A stretch of 49,249 nucleotides of DNA, taken from positions 1-49,249 of the forward strand of contig JADGCS010000019.1 in the NCBI GenBank assembly GCA_015228875.1, given 5' to 3'. The DNA is from Deltaproteobacteria bacterium. GTDB lineage: Bacteria; UBA10199; JADGCS01. The notes under the pieces are model-generated. The model made no database searches. It saw only the letters and a program-made list of their open reading frames with translations, and was not told the origin of the DNA. Shown in pieces: positions 9,728 to 18,224 of this stretch. The number at the start of each line of letters is the position of its first letter. Position 1 is the first letter of the stretch. The position numbers and the translations under genes were made by a program.

Positions 9728-11707
9728 ATGTTTTCGGTACTTGCAGTTATTCTTGTTTTGCCTTTAGTTTCACTCGTTTCTTTTCTTCTAAAAAATGAAA
9801 TTAAAAAATCAGCGGTTGCCTGCTTGGGGACCTCGCTTGCCGCCGGATCAGGGTTGATTTTGCTGTTTGTCCCGTTCTTTCAACAACCGCATGACAATGT
9901 GTTGATCCCAACCAACATCCCGTTGGTGTCATTTGCGTTTGGGGTCGACGCCTTGAGCCGGTTTTTTCTCGTGGTCATATTTGGGCTTTCGTTTCTGGTT
10001 GGCATCTACGGCTTTGGTTATATCAAGGAGCACAAAAAATTTGTAAATTCATCCCCGTTTTTTTCACTCCTTGTAGCGGCCATGGCAGGTGTTGTCATAT
10101 CAAAAGATGGACTTTCTTTTTTAATCATCTGGGAATTAATGTCTATCGTCTCGTTTTTTCTTGTAACGGCCGAACACGAAAACAAAGAAGTTCAAAACGC
10201 AGGATGGATATACCTTATTGCAACCCACCTCGCGACCGCTTTTTTGATGATGGCCTTTGTCATGTTATCAAAATCAAGTGGTTCGCTGATGTTTGGCGAA
10301 TTTGTTTTGCAAAACAACAGAACACCTTTTTTAAACGGGCTCCTCTTTATTTTTGCTGTTATCGGCTTTGGCACAAAGGCGGGTATTTTTCCATTTCATG
10401 TGTGGCTGCCACACGCCCACCCTGCGGCCCCAAGCTATATTTCAGCGCTCATGTCAGGCGTGATGATAAAAACAGGCATCTACGGGATACTGCGCATGTT
10501 AACCTTTTTGGGCAGCCCTCCATTATGGTGGGGCGAAACACTGGTTGTCATTGGGGTCGTCTCTGCCGTGATGGGCGTTCTTTATGCACTCATGCAACAC
10601 GATCTCAAGAGACTGCTTGCCTATCACAGCGTCGAAAATATAGGCATCATTGTTACAGGTATCGGGATCGGGCTTATCGGCGTATCTCTTAAAAATAATA
10701 TGATGGCAGTCTTGGGTTTCAGCGGTGCCATTCTTCACGTCCTCAATCACGCCATTTTTAAGGGTCTTTTGTTTCTGTGTGCCGGCAATGTGATGTATAT
10801 AGCCCATACTTTAACAATAGATATCCTTGGCGGAATGATAAAAAAAACACCGTTCACCGCAATGCTATTTCTCATCGCTGCAATGTCAATCTGCGGACTC
10901 CCACCTTTTAACGGATTTATCAGTGAGTGGCTGGTCTATACGGGGCTTTTTAATGGTATTCTGAATTCTTTGGGTCACACGGTCCTCATATCCATTGCAG
11001 GGGTTCTGGGAATAGCACTTGCCGGAGGTCTTGCCGTGGCGTGTTTTACAAAGGTCTTTGGGGTTGTCTTTCTTGGCGAATCACGGTCTGGGCTTTTGCA
11101 GGGAAGCCGGGAGCCACCGGGACTCTTGTTATCTCCCATGATTATTCTTGCCGTTTTATGCCTTTTTATCGGAATTTTTCCGTGGCCATTTCTCAACATG
11201 GTATTTGGCGCCATGCAGATCATGGCACCCGGAGCGGGTCTTGTCGACAGCGACCATGTCATGTCACCACTTGTCAATGTGAGTACAATATTTGTTGTTC
11301 TTATTGTCCTGGCGGGTCTGATGATTTCAATCCGCTCACTTGTATTCAAAAAAAAACAAATTCAGACAACGGTCACATGGGACTGCGGTTATGCACACCC
11401 AACACCCCGAATGCAGTACACAGCCGCGTCCTTTGCAGAACCCATCGGTTCTTTTTTTCAGACCATATTGCGTCCCCATGTACATAGAGACAAGACAACC
11501 AATGTATTTTTTCCTGAAGGGGCGGTGTTTGACGAACACGTTCCTGATTACGCCGAATATAATTTTTTTGAGCCTCTGTTCAAAAGGATTGGCTCGATTA
11601 TAATATTCATACAAAGCAAAAAAAAGAGTACTGTCCAGAGTTATCTGACCCTCATTTTTATAACGCTCATCATTCTTTTTGTCGCGGAGGTATGGTTTGG
11701 AATATAA
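9728..11707 (+). CDS. hyfB: Hydrogenase-4 subunit B-like antiporter subunit (Ehr complex)
   Basis: A NuoL/MrpA-family proton- or sodium-channel subunit of a membrane complex related to hydrogenase-4 and complex I. The 659 residues are almost entirely membrane helices. The family core is visible in HVWLPHAHPAAPSYISAL and LLAYHSVENIG. The C-terminal soluble segment TWDCGYAHPTPRMQYTAASF is characteristic of HyfB/HycC. The frame is open back to an ATG at 9557, but that would overlap alaS and add 57 unrelated residues. The ATG at 9728, giving MFSVLAVILVLP, sits directly after a strong promoter and is preferred. It is first gene of a tight operon B-C-E-F-G-I and overlaps the next gene by 11 bases. 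Confidence 0.92.
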   Translation: MFSVLAVILVLPLVSLVSFLLKNEIKKSAVACLGTSLAAGSGLILLFVPFFQQPHDNVLIPTNIPLVSFAFGVDALSRFFLVVIFGLSFLVGIYGFGYIKEHKKFVNSSPFFSLLVAAMAGVVISKDGLSFLIIWELMSIVSFFLVTAEHENKEVQNAGWIYLIATHLATAFLMMAFVMLSKSSGSLMFGEFVLQNNRTPFLNGLLFIFAVIGFGTKAGIFPFHVWLPHAHPAAPSYISALMSGVMIKTGIYGILRMLTFLGSPPLWWGETLVVIGVVSAVMGVLYALMQHDLKRLLAYHSVENIGIIVTGIGIGLIGVSLKNNMMAVLGFSGAILHVLNHAIFKGLLFLCAGNVMYIAHTLTIDILGGMIKKTPFTAMLFLIAAMSICGLPPFNGFISEWLVYTGLFNGILNSLGHTVLISIAGVLGIALAGGLAVACFTKVFGVVFLGESRSGLLQGSREPPGLLLSPMIILAVLCLFIGIFPWPFLNMVFGAMQIMAPGAGLVDSDHVMSPLVNVSTIFVVLIVLAGLMISIRSLVFKKKQIQTTVTWDCGYAHPTPRMQYTAASFAEPIGSFFQTILRPHVHRDKTTNVFFPEGAVFDEHVPDYAEYNFFEPLFKRIGSIIIFIQSKKKSTVQSYLTLIFITLIILFVAEVWFGI

Positions 11708-12614
11708 TTTTTTGTGTAACATCTTCATCCTCATTGTCATGCCCCCATTCTTTGTTGGGGTCATCAACAGGGTCAAGTCGATTATTGCGGGGCGCACTGG
11801 TCCGCCAATCCTGCAACTCTACCACGACATCTTCAAGCTCATCAAAAAAAATGCCGTTTACAGCAGAAGTACGTCCTGTATATTTCGTATTGTACCTCTC
11901 ACCAGTCTGCTGATCGTGTTATGTGCAGGAATGCTTCTCCCCATCGCAAGTCCTTCGCCAATTTCATTTCAGGGAGATGTGATTCTTTTTGTCTACCTCT
12001 TTGCCCTGGCGAGGTTTTTGACCATCACAGCCGCCCTCGATACGGCATCCAGCTTCGAGGGAATGGGTGCCAGCAGAGAAGCAACCTACGGCGCCCTTTC
12101 TGAGATCACAATATTCATTGTCCTCATGACCCTGGTGATCATTGTTAAATCGTTATCTCTCAACAAAATGCTCACGCACGGTCAAAATGTGTTTGTTGCC
12201 GACCCGTCTGTGATACTCCTTTTTTTGGCATTCTTTTTTATCATGCTCACAGAAAATTCAAGGATGCCAATCGATGATCCTCATACACACCTCGAACTCA
12301 CGATGATCCACGAGGTGATGATTCTTGACTACAGCGGTCCCGACCTGGGGATCATTCTCTACGGCGCATCAATCAAACTTTTTGTCTTTATGGCGTTTAC
12401 AGCAATGATTATTTTCCCGTGTTCCGAAGGCCCTGTATGGGCAGGGACCGGAATATTGTTTTTAAAAGTCCTGGCGGTCTCAATAATGACAGGCCTGGTC
12501 GAATCTTTTACCGCCAGGATCAAACTCATCAGGATACCCCAGATGCTCATAGCGTCATTTGTATTGACGCTGTTTGCTCTTCTTATCACCTTGTTTGATC
12601 AAAGGATGTTATGA
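11697..12614 (+). CDS. hyfC: Hydrogenase-4 subunit C-like (NuoH/HycD family) membrane subunit
   Basis: The membrane subunit that joins the antiporter arm to the redox module in complex-I-like enzymes. The N-terminus carries RTGPPILQLYHDIFKL. The conserved loop ENSRMPIDDPHTHLELTMIH holds the NuoH/HycD signature of acidic residues. About eight membrane helices fit the family, and the 305-residue length is close to HycD. The start chosen is TTG at 11697: GGAGG at 11686-11690 lies six bases before it, whereas the first possible TTG (11679) has no ribosome site. The gene overlaps both neighbours (11 bases with hyfB, 4 with hyfE), which implies translational coupling. Confidence 0.9.
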   Translation: MEYNFLCNIFILIVMPPFFVGVINRVKSIIAGRTGPPILQLYHDIFKLIKKNAVYSRSTSCIFRIVPLTSLLIVLCAGMLLPIASPSPISFQGDVILFVYLFALARFLTITAALDTASSFEGMGASREATYGALSEITIFIVLMTLVIIVKSLSLNKMLTHGQNVFVADPSVILLFLAFFFIMLTENSRMPIDDPHTHLELTMIHEVMILDYSGPDLGIILYGASIKLFVFMAFTAMIIFPCSEGPVWAGTGILFLKVLAVSIMTGLVESFTARIKLIRIPQMLIASFVLTLFALLITLFDQRML

Positions 12615-13249
12615 ACTGGATACTGGTTGGCATAGTCCTTACAACGTTTGTGGTGCTGGGTTCATCACGCATCACCACCCGCATCAAGGCGGTCGCAATC
12701 CAGGGTGGATTGCTGTCGGTTCTTCAGTTTGTTGCCAGAGGCTCGCTCTTTGACATCCATGGCGCACTCCTCTTCGGCATCACTTTTTTTATCAAGACCA
12801 TTATCATACCCCTCTTGATCTTCAGGTCAATAAGGGGGATCTCAATGCGTGTTGACAAAGAACCAAAGGTCAGCAGTCATTCTCTGCTACTCACGCTGGG
12901 CCTGATCACAACCATCAGCTTTCTCAATATTAACACATTCCCGCTGGCTGTTGGTGCGACCATATCATCGCTATTGATACCATCCGCACTGACTACGGTT
13001 CTGACAGGGCTCTTGATTCTGGTCACAAAAACAAAGGCAACCAATCAGATTATCGGTTTTTTGATCCTTGAAAACGGAGTTTTCACGTTTGGCATGACCA
13101 TTGTCTCCGAATTTCCCACCATAGTCGAGGTCGGGGTTCTTCTGGATATCCTGGTCGGAGTCTTCATCATGGGGATCATGATCTATCAAATAAACAGGAC
13201 GTTCGATGATATAGATACAAAGTCGTTGTCGTTGTTAGGAGATGCATAA
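12611..13249 (+). CDS. hyfE: Hydrogenase-4 subunit E-like membrane protein
   Basis: A 212-residue polytopic protein of the HyfE family, which combines helices like those of NuoK with extra ones. The NuoK-like signature is GFLILENGVFTFG, with a membrane glutamate used in proton transfer in relatives. It starts inside an ATGA overlap with the hyfC stop and ends directly before the GTG of hyfF. Its presence next to hyfB, C and F identifies the hyf-type gene order instead of the nuo type. Confidence 0.9.
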   Translation: MNWILVGIVLTTFVVLGSSRITTRIKAVAIQGGLLSVLQFVARGSLFDIHGALLFGITFFIKTIIIPLLIFRSIRGISMRVDKEPKVSSHSLLLTLGLITTISFLNINTFPLAVGATISSLLIPSALTTVLTGLLILVTKTKATNQIIGFLILENGVFTFGMTIVSEFPTIVEVGVLLDILVGVFIMGIMIYQINRTFDDIDTKSLSLLGDA

Positions 13250-14686
13250 GTGGTAGTCATTATAATGATACTGGTTTTGCTCGCGTTCCTTGCCCTTGGC
13301 ATGAAGGACGAAAGGTGGCGCCCCCTTCTTAAAAAGATCATGATCAGTGGGGCCCTGCTTCACAACGCGGCTACGATAGCACTCTTTTTTTTCAGGCAAC
13401 AGGTGGCCTGGAAAGATTATGTATCGGTTGATGATATCAGCATAATATTCACCGCCCTGATCAGCATCATCTTTACAATGGTGGCAATATACAGCACAAG
13501 TTACCTGCCGCTGAGGCGTCTGTCCGAAGTCAATGAATCAGGAATGAACATCTACGTTGCCTGCATGCTTTTTTTTCTGGCAACAATGACACTTGCCGTT
13601 TCGACCTTACACATAGGGGTATTGTGGATTGCCATCGAAAGCACAACGCTCGCCTCGGCACCGCTCATCTATTATCGTCAAAACAAACGTTCGCTCGAGG
13701 CGGCGTGGAAATACCTTTTGATCTGCTCCGTAGGGATCGCCCTCGCCCTGCTCGGTATCTTTTTTGTTGTCGCGTCAACGCGCGGGACCGGGGCAAATCT
13801 GTCTCTGGGGTCACTCATTGCAAATGCCAGACAATTTAATCCGGGGCTTTTGAGACTCGGATTTATTTTGATACTGATCGGATTTGGGACAAAAATGGGC
13901 CTGGCGCCCATGCACAACTGGCTGCCGGACGCACACAGCGAGGCGCCATCCCCCATATCAGCCCTGCTCTCCGCGACTCTCCTCAATTGCGCACTTCTGG
14001 GTATCATCAGATTTTTTCAGATCTGTGTTGCGGCTGGGCTGGCAAAATTTGCCAGCGATCTTCTGATCATCTTTGGGTTGTTTTCGCTCTTTGTGGCGGC
14101 AGTTTTTATCTCGTTTCAAAAAAACTACAAGCGACTTTTGGCATATTCGAGTGTCGAGCACATGGGAATCATTGCCCTTGGGATGGGCATTGGGGCTGAC
14201 TTTGCCAGTTTGTTACATGTTGTCGGTCACTCGCTCACAAAGGCGTTACTTTTTTTGACAGCAGGAAATATCCTCCTTCTTTATAAAACAAAACTCGCCC
14301 CCGACGTGAGCGGGCTTTTGCGCACATCACGACCAACGGGCGTCCTTTTTACAGCAGGGTGTCTTGCAGTCCTTGGCCTTCCCCCATTTTTGCCATTCAT
14401 CAGCGAATTTCTCATCCTGCAAAAGGGAATATCGGGTGGCTATACAATGGCCATGGTTCTTTACCTGCTTTTTTTGGGGATCATATTTGTCTCTGTTACA
14501 AAAACAATTCTGCCAATGGTCAGAGGCAAACAAAAAATATCTGTGAACATGAAGTTGCCAGCAACACTCATTTTACCGCCCATGATCCTTCTTTTGATTG
14601 TTGTTTTTTTGGGCATCTATCTTCCCCATAATGTAGCCAGTCTTGTTGATTTGGCAGCGCGTTCGATATCGAGGATCTTCGGATGA
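13250..14686 (+). CDS. hyfF: Hydrogenase-4 subunit F-like antiporter subunit
   Basis: A second NuoL/M/N-type antiporter-like subunit of 478 residues, slightly shorter than E. coli HyfF. Family motifs are visible: ESTTLASAPLIYY, GTKMGLAPMHNWLPDAHSEA and LLAYSSVEHMG. These carry the conserved glutamate, lysine and histidine of the proton channel. The start is GTG at 13250, adjacent to the hyfE stop, with AGGAG at 13237-13241. A 4-base overlap (ATGA) couples it to hyfG. The complex would have two ion channels (HyfB and HyfF). Confidence 0.92.
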   Translation: MVVIIMILVLLAFLALGMKDERWRPLLKKIMISGALLHNAATIALFFFRQQVAWKDYVSVDDISIIFTALISIIFTMVAIYSTSYLPLRRLSEVNESGMNIYVACMLFFLATMTLAVSTLHIGVLWIAIESTTLASAPLIYYRQNKRSLEAAWKYLLICSVGIALALLGIFFVVASTRGTGANLSLGSLIANARQFNPGLLRLGFILILIGFGTKMGLAPMHNWLPDAHSEAPSPISALLSATLLNCALLGIIRFFQICVAAGLAKFASDLLIIFGLFSLFVAAVFISFQKNYKRLLAYSSVEHMGIIALGMGIGADFASLLHVVGHSLTKALLFLTAGNILLLYKTKLAPDVSGLLRTSRPTGVLFTAGCLAVLGLPPFLPFISEFLILQKGISGGYTMAMVLYLLFLGIIFVSVTKTILPMVRGKQKISVNMKLPATLILPPMILLLIVVFLGIYLPHNVASLVDLAARSISRIFG

Positions 14687-16146
14687 AAAATTTTGCAGTC
14701 TTTAAAAATGCCACCATGGGACATGAGGAGTCGATCCCCATTTTAAATATCGGTGAGTGGCGGAGCCGCATTGTCGATGCATGCAGTGACCACTCGGCAA
14801 GAATCATTTCGATGTTTGGTGATCGGAAGTCAGCCAGCACTATCAGATTATTTTGTGTTTTGGCGTCTGACTTAAAGGGGGAGCTTCTCGTTTCTGCAAC
14901 AGACATTACCGACGGTTCATACCCGTCGTTAACCGTTAACCTGACCGAAGCACATCTCTTTGAACGTGAACTTTATGAAGATCTGGGGGTTCTCCCCCAA
15001 GGACATCCCTGGCTCAAGCCCGTCCGAGCCACACAAAAACACTCTTTTTATTCGATTAAAGGAGATGCCATTCACGAAGTGGCCGTCGGTCCTGTGCATG
15101 CCGGTGTTATTGAACCAGGACACTTTCGCTTTTTATGTCATGGAGAAAAGGTCTTTAATCTTGAAATCATGCTGGGGTACCAGCGGCGGGGCATCGAGGA
15201 ATTGATTGTCTCGGCAAGTCCCCTAAAGAGAATGGTTTTGGCCGAGTCAATAGCGGGCGATAGCGTGATCAGTCATGGACTGTGTTACTGCCATGCCATT
15301 GAAGGGCTTGCGATGAGAAAAATATCGCACAGGGCCCGCGCGATCAGGGGCATAGCACTTGAGATTGAGAGGATCGCCAATCACATCGGAGACCTTGGCG
15401 CTCTGGCAAATGATGTGGGCTTCTTGCCAGTGGCATCTTACTTTGGAGCGATCAGGGCCGACTTTTTAAATCTGCTTATGGAGTTATGCGGAAACAGGTT
15501 TGGCAGATCGCTTCTTTGTCCGGGGGGGCTTCGGTTTGATCTGACCCGTGAGATGGAAACCACTTTCAGGGTGCAGATCGAAAAAAGCATGCAAAAGGTC
15601 AACGATGTACTCGATATTATGTTCTCGACTTCGTCGGTTCTTGCAAGACTGGACAATACAGGGGTGGTTACTCAAGACATTGCAAAAAAAACAGGGATGG
15701 TGGGTGTGGCGGCACGCGCCTGTAATCTGATGAGAGACGCAAGGGCCAATCACCCATCGGGTATCTACAGGTCAAAAAAAACCGTTATTGCCAGGGCCTC
15801 GTCGGGGGATGTCTTTGCAAGGGCCCGTGTCAGGGCACTGGAAATAAAAAAATCGCATGAACTCATCGGTGAATTTTTAAACAAATTGCCAACTGAAAAG
15901 GTCTGCTTTTCGATAAACGCCCTTAACCCCTCGGCAATGGTGATCAGTCTCGTCGAGGGCTTCAGGGGAGAAACAGTCCATATTGCAAGGACCAATGCCC
16001 ATGCCGGGATATTTCAATACAAGATAGTTGATCCTTCGTTTCACAACTGGACAGGACTTGAGATGGCACTCAGGGACGGGCAGATCTCAGATTTTCCATT
16101 GTGTAACAAGAGTTTTAATCTGTCGTATGCAGGACACGACCTGTAA
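14683..16146 (+). CDS. hyfG: HyfG/HycE-like large subunit lacking NiFe ligands (Ehr-type)
   Basis: A fusion of a NuoC-like domain (residues ~1-120; signature FERELYEDLGVLPQGHPWLK) with a NuoD/hydrogenase-large-subunit domain, the same layout as HycE and HyfG. In true group 4 hydrogenases the first metal motif is CGIC. Here the aligned site reads AGDS (residues 191-194) within ESIAGDSVISHGLCYC. The C-terminal DPCxxC motif is DPSFHN (450-455). All four nickel-iron cysteines are therefore missing, so hydrogen chemistry is not expected. Such proteins are known as energy-converting hydrogenase-related (Ehr) large subunits. The electron donor and acceptor cannot be told from sequence. There is no cleavable C-terminal extension of the hydrogenase type after the motif. 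The gene is the fifth in the operon. Confidence 0.92.
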   Translation: MKNFAVFKNATMGHEESIPILNIGEWRSRIVDACSDHSARIISMFGDRKSASTIRLFCVLASDLKGELLVSATDITDGSYPSLTVNLTEAHLFERELYEDLGVLPQGHPWLKPVRATQKHSFYSIKGDAIHEVAVGPVHAGVIEPGHFRFLCHGEKVFNLEIMLGYQRRGIEELIVSASPLKRMVLAESIAGDSVISHGLCYCHAIEGLAMRKISHRARAIRGIALEIERIANHIGDLGALANDVGFLPVASYFGAIRADFLNLLMELCGNRFGRSLLCPGGLRFDLTREMETTFRVQIEKSMQKVNDVLDIMFSTSSVLARLDNTGVVTQDIAKKTGMVGVAARACNLMRDARANHPSGIYRSKKTVIARASSGDVFARARVRALEIKKSHELIGEFLNKLPTEKVCFSINALNPSAMVISLVEGFRGETVHIARTNAHAGIFQYKIVDPSFHNWTGLEMALRDGQISDFPLCNKSFNLSYAGHDL

Positions 16147-16152
16147 AGATTT

Positions 16153-16902
16153 ATGCTGAAGATATTAAAAACAAGATTGAAACAGGGCCATCAGACGCTT
16201 GCCTTTCCTCCAAAAAAAAAGATGCCGGACAGGTTTTGTGGCGTCCCCGAAATCTCTGCCGAAAAATGTGTTGCAGGCTGCGATCTGTGTCTCAACTCAT
16301 GCCCATGTGGTGCTATAACAGTAAAACCGCTCACGCTGGACCTTGGCCGGTGCATGTTTTGCGAAGAATGTGTGAGGGTCTGCCCCCATCATTGCATAAG
16401 GCATTCTACAGATTTGCGCATGTCGACAACAAAACAAGGTCATCTCAAACTTTGCGGCAAGCCACTTGATCTGGCCAAAGCCTTTGATAAAAAAACCCGA
16501 ACACTTTTTGGCAGGTCATTAAAACTTCGCGTGGTCACTGCCGGAAGCTGTAACGGATGTGAAATGGAGCTTACCGCCATCGAAAACACCCAATTTGACA
16601 TATCAAGGTTTGGAATCCAGATCGTCGCATCGCCCAGACACGCCGACGGGCTTATTGTTACAGGCCCTGTTACCGACAACATGAAACTGGCCCTCGAAAA
16701 AACCTATGCAGCCGTTGCGTCACCAAAAATAGTAATCGCCCTTGGCGCATGTGCCATCAGCGGTGGCCCCTTTACAGGCAGTAAACATATTCATAATGGC
16801 GCGGCAAATGTTGTCCCGGTAGATCTCTTTATAGCCGGTTGCCCTCCACACCCCATGACAATCATTGAGGGCATCATGCGGGTGCTTGGAAAAATATCAT
16901 GA
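16153..16902 (+). CDS. hyfI: Fused ferredoxin / HyfI (NuoB-like) small subunit
   Basis: Residues ~25-85 form a two-cluster ferredoxin with C39, C43, C46, C50 and C67, C70, C73, C77. The first cluster has the slightly irregular spacing CxxxCxxCxxxCP. Residues ~120-249 form a NuoB/HyfI domain with the N2-type cluster ligands C133, C136, C200 and C230 (SCNGC, GACAISGG, AGCPPHP). In E. coli these functions are split between HyfH and HyfI. The iron-sulfur wire is intact even though the partner large subunit has lost nickel-iron, which points to electron transfer with another partner. The gene begins six bases after hyfG and ends in an ATGA overlap with a 35-codon ORF. Confidence 0.9.
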   Translation: MLKILKTRLKQGHQTLAFPPKKKMPDRFCGVPEISAEKCVAGCDLCLNSCPCGAITVKPLTLDLGRCMFCEECVRVCPHHCIRHSTDLRMSTTKQGHLKLCGKPLDLAKAFDKKTRTLFGRSLKLRVVTAGSCNGCEMELTAIENTQFDISRFGIQIVASPRHADGLIVTGPVTDNMKLALEKTYAAVASPKIVIALGACAISGGPFTGSKHIHNGAANVVPVDLFIAGCPPHPMTIIEGIMRVLGKIS

Positions 16903-17006
16903 TTGTTATTTGTCGCATGACGAAGGAACTCAACCGGTTTGAAGAAGAAAAATTTTGCTCCGTCTTGGATGATTTTAAGGAAAAACTCAACTTCGGCGTG
17001 TCCTAG
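16899..17006 (+). CDS. Possible 35-residue truncated protein after hyfI
   Basis: ATG at 16899 overlaps the hyfI stop as ATGA, as the real genes of this operon do. The product begins MIVICRMTKELNRFEEE and is charged. Its stop codon lies inside the left terminal repeat of a MITE-like element, so it may be the cut-off start of a once longer seventh operon gene. It could also be chance. No family was recognised. Confidence 0.3.
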   Translation: MIVICRMTKELNRFEEEKFCSVLDDFKEKLNFGVS

Positions 17007-17109
17007 TGCTTCGACAATTTAATAATTTTCTTTATTAGAAAATTATTAAACGCTCAGCACTAGTCCTGAGCAATCTAGAAAGATAAAAATTAAGTTGTCG
17101 AAGGACTAG
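17003..17109. mobile_element. 107 bp MITE-like element
   Basis: The ends 17003-17020 and 17092-17109 are inverted repeats of 18 bases with two mismatches, both starting CTAGT. Inside is a second hairpin with a 13 bp perfect stem (17019-17031 and 17037-17049) and a five-base loop. It contains no coding capacity. Small size, terminal repeats and a position at the broken end of a coupled ORF fit a non-autonomous element. No clear target duplication beyond CTAG was found. Confidence 0.5.
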
Positions 17110-17124
17110 TTTTCGGGGGAAGGT

Positions 17125-17148
17125 CATCCCCGCCAACGGGCGGGGATG
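17125..17148. terminator. GC-rich hairpin downstream of the hyf operon
   Basis: CATCCCCGCC and GGCGGGGATG form a perfect 10 bp stem with an AACG loop. The T run on the plus strand follows only after about 18 bases, so it is not a textbook intrinsic terminator, but it is the best candidate end point for the hyf operon. Confidence 0.4.
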
Positions 17149-17244
17149 CAAGAGAATTGAATTTTTTTGATGTGCTTATTTAACGAGATGGGGATTCTTC
17201 TAAAGGGGTCAAGTATCCGGTTGACTAGTCAGGGCAAGGGGTCT

Positions 17245-17289
17245 GGCTTTGACATGCTACAAGTCTTAAACTTGTAGCATGTCAAAGCC
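17245..17289. repeat. Perfect 20 bp stem hairpin
   Basis: Bases 17245-17264 and 17270-17289 are perfect reverse complements around a five-base loop. No T run follows on either strand. It sits about 55 bases beyond the stop of the minus-strand YgiT-type gene and could block or protect transcripts from either side, or be the remains of a mobile element. Confidence 0.6.
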
Positions 17290-17344
17290 TCTCTTATGCT
17301 ATATTGAGGCGGGCATGAGGCGGGCAGGCAGCCGAGAGTGAATA

Positions 17345-17587
17345 CTATGTAAGACGCGACAATGACCAGAGGGGGACTTTTACCCATCGGGTGGGCTTTA
17401 AACTTTTATTGAAAATCTCCTCAATTTTTTCAGCGACCATTGCATCCAACCACACTTCATCACACGACGTGCATACACTTGCCGGCACGGCCTCAAATAA
17501 GGCGCGTTTCTCCCCCACTTTTTTCTCGTAGTCAATTTTTTGCTTCACCAAAATTCCACCGCACTTGGCGCATGCATTTTTTTTCAT
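17345..17587 (-). CDS. YgiT-type zinc finger protein (putative antitoxin)
   Basis: An 80-residue protein with two CxxC pairs, CAKC near residue 6 and CTSC near residue 39, followed by the VWLDAMVAEKIEEI helix. This is the N-terminal zinc-binding domain found in MqsA-like antitoxins and in YgiT-type zinc finger proteins. It overlaps the upstream DUF4258 gene by an ATGA, a pairing often seen as a toxin-antitoxin-like unit. It lacks the DNA-binding HTH half of full MqsA, so repression of its own promoter is not assured. Confidence 0.75.
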   Translation of the reverse strand: MKKNACAKCGGILVKQKIDYEKKVGEKRALFEAVPASVCTSCDEVWLDAMVAEKIEEIFNKSLKPTRWVKVPLWSLSRLT

Positions 17588-17910
17588 AAGTTATCTCTCC
17601 GTGTTTTGGGGTCAAACCACTTGGCGGGATCCATCCAATGGACCGTAACGACATGAACCAGGTCCGACAACGCACAGACCGCATACAACGGGAACCCACC
17701 CCTCACCCTTCCAACCATTAAGCATGACGGAAACGGTGTATCATCGGGATAGAGTTCAACAACCTCACCCTGACAAATAGCCTCCTTCAGCTCTGAGAGT
17801 GTTATGGCCCGCTGGTCCATTCGCTTCTGGGCGTGGAGGGTAATTTGATATTTGCCACTACGGACAAGCTTGCGCAGCCTTTCAATATCCATATCAGAAA
17901 CGTACACCAC
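17584..17910 (-). CDS. DUF4258 domain protein (putative toxin)
   Basis: A small basic protein with the DUF4258 pattern: ITLHAQKRMDQRAITLSELK (H and R of the helix) followed by a beta-sheet portion ending VHVVTVHWMDPAKW. DUF4258 proteins resemble RelE/BrnT-like folds and are commonly encoded with YgiT-type zinc finger partners, as here. The start chosen is GTG at 17910, with AAGGA eight bases upstream. ATG at 17892 and a weaker GTG at 17985 are alternatives. The gene overlaps its partner by four bases. The toxic activity is inferred from context. Confidence 0.7.
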   Translation of the reverse strand: MVYVSDMDIERLRKLVRSGKYQITLHAQKRMDQRAITLSELKEAICQGEVVELYPDDTPFPSCLMVGRVRGGFPLYAVCALSDLVHVVTVHWMDPAKWFDPKTRRDNL

Positions 17911-17984
17911 TTGTGGGCATCCTTGCAAATTAAAAAAAGTGTGGGAATTTTTGTGGTCAGAAATCAAGGGAAAAAAGTAATGCA

Positions 17985-18219
17985 CAGATCACTAGCGCGG
18001 CCCACGCCGCAACCAAACAGGCCATTACATATGCGAGGTCATGTGGCAATCACTGAATGCTGTCAGCGATCAGCGGTCAGCAATCAGCCAGACAAGAGAA
18101 ACCCTTTTTTCTGGCTGAACGCTGATAGCTGTCGGCTGAGGGCCTCTCGCATTGCGTGACAGCCAGATACAAAAATTATCTTCTCATTTTAACAAGAAGT
18201 TTGAATGGAAGAATCTACT
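17985..18219 (+). repeat. Dispersed ~220 bp repeat, copy 1
   Basis: It begins near CACTAGCGCGGCCCACGCCG, continues through palindromic CAGC/GCTG-rich sequence around a TCAGCCAGA...TCTGGCTGA hairpin, and ends near AAGAAGTTTGAATGGAAG. A similar sequence lies on the opposite strand at 27276-27496. This copy keeps only the first codons (MEEST) of the gene that follows copy 2, then runs into a stop. It is noncoding apart from that remnant. Confidence 0.65.
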
Positions 18220-18224
18220 TTGGG

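Noticed and set aside
9728-16902. Calling the operon an active hydrogenase-4 or formate hydrogenlyase
   Set aside because: The four metal-binding cysteines of the large subunit are absent and no maturation or formate dehydrogenase genes are present.
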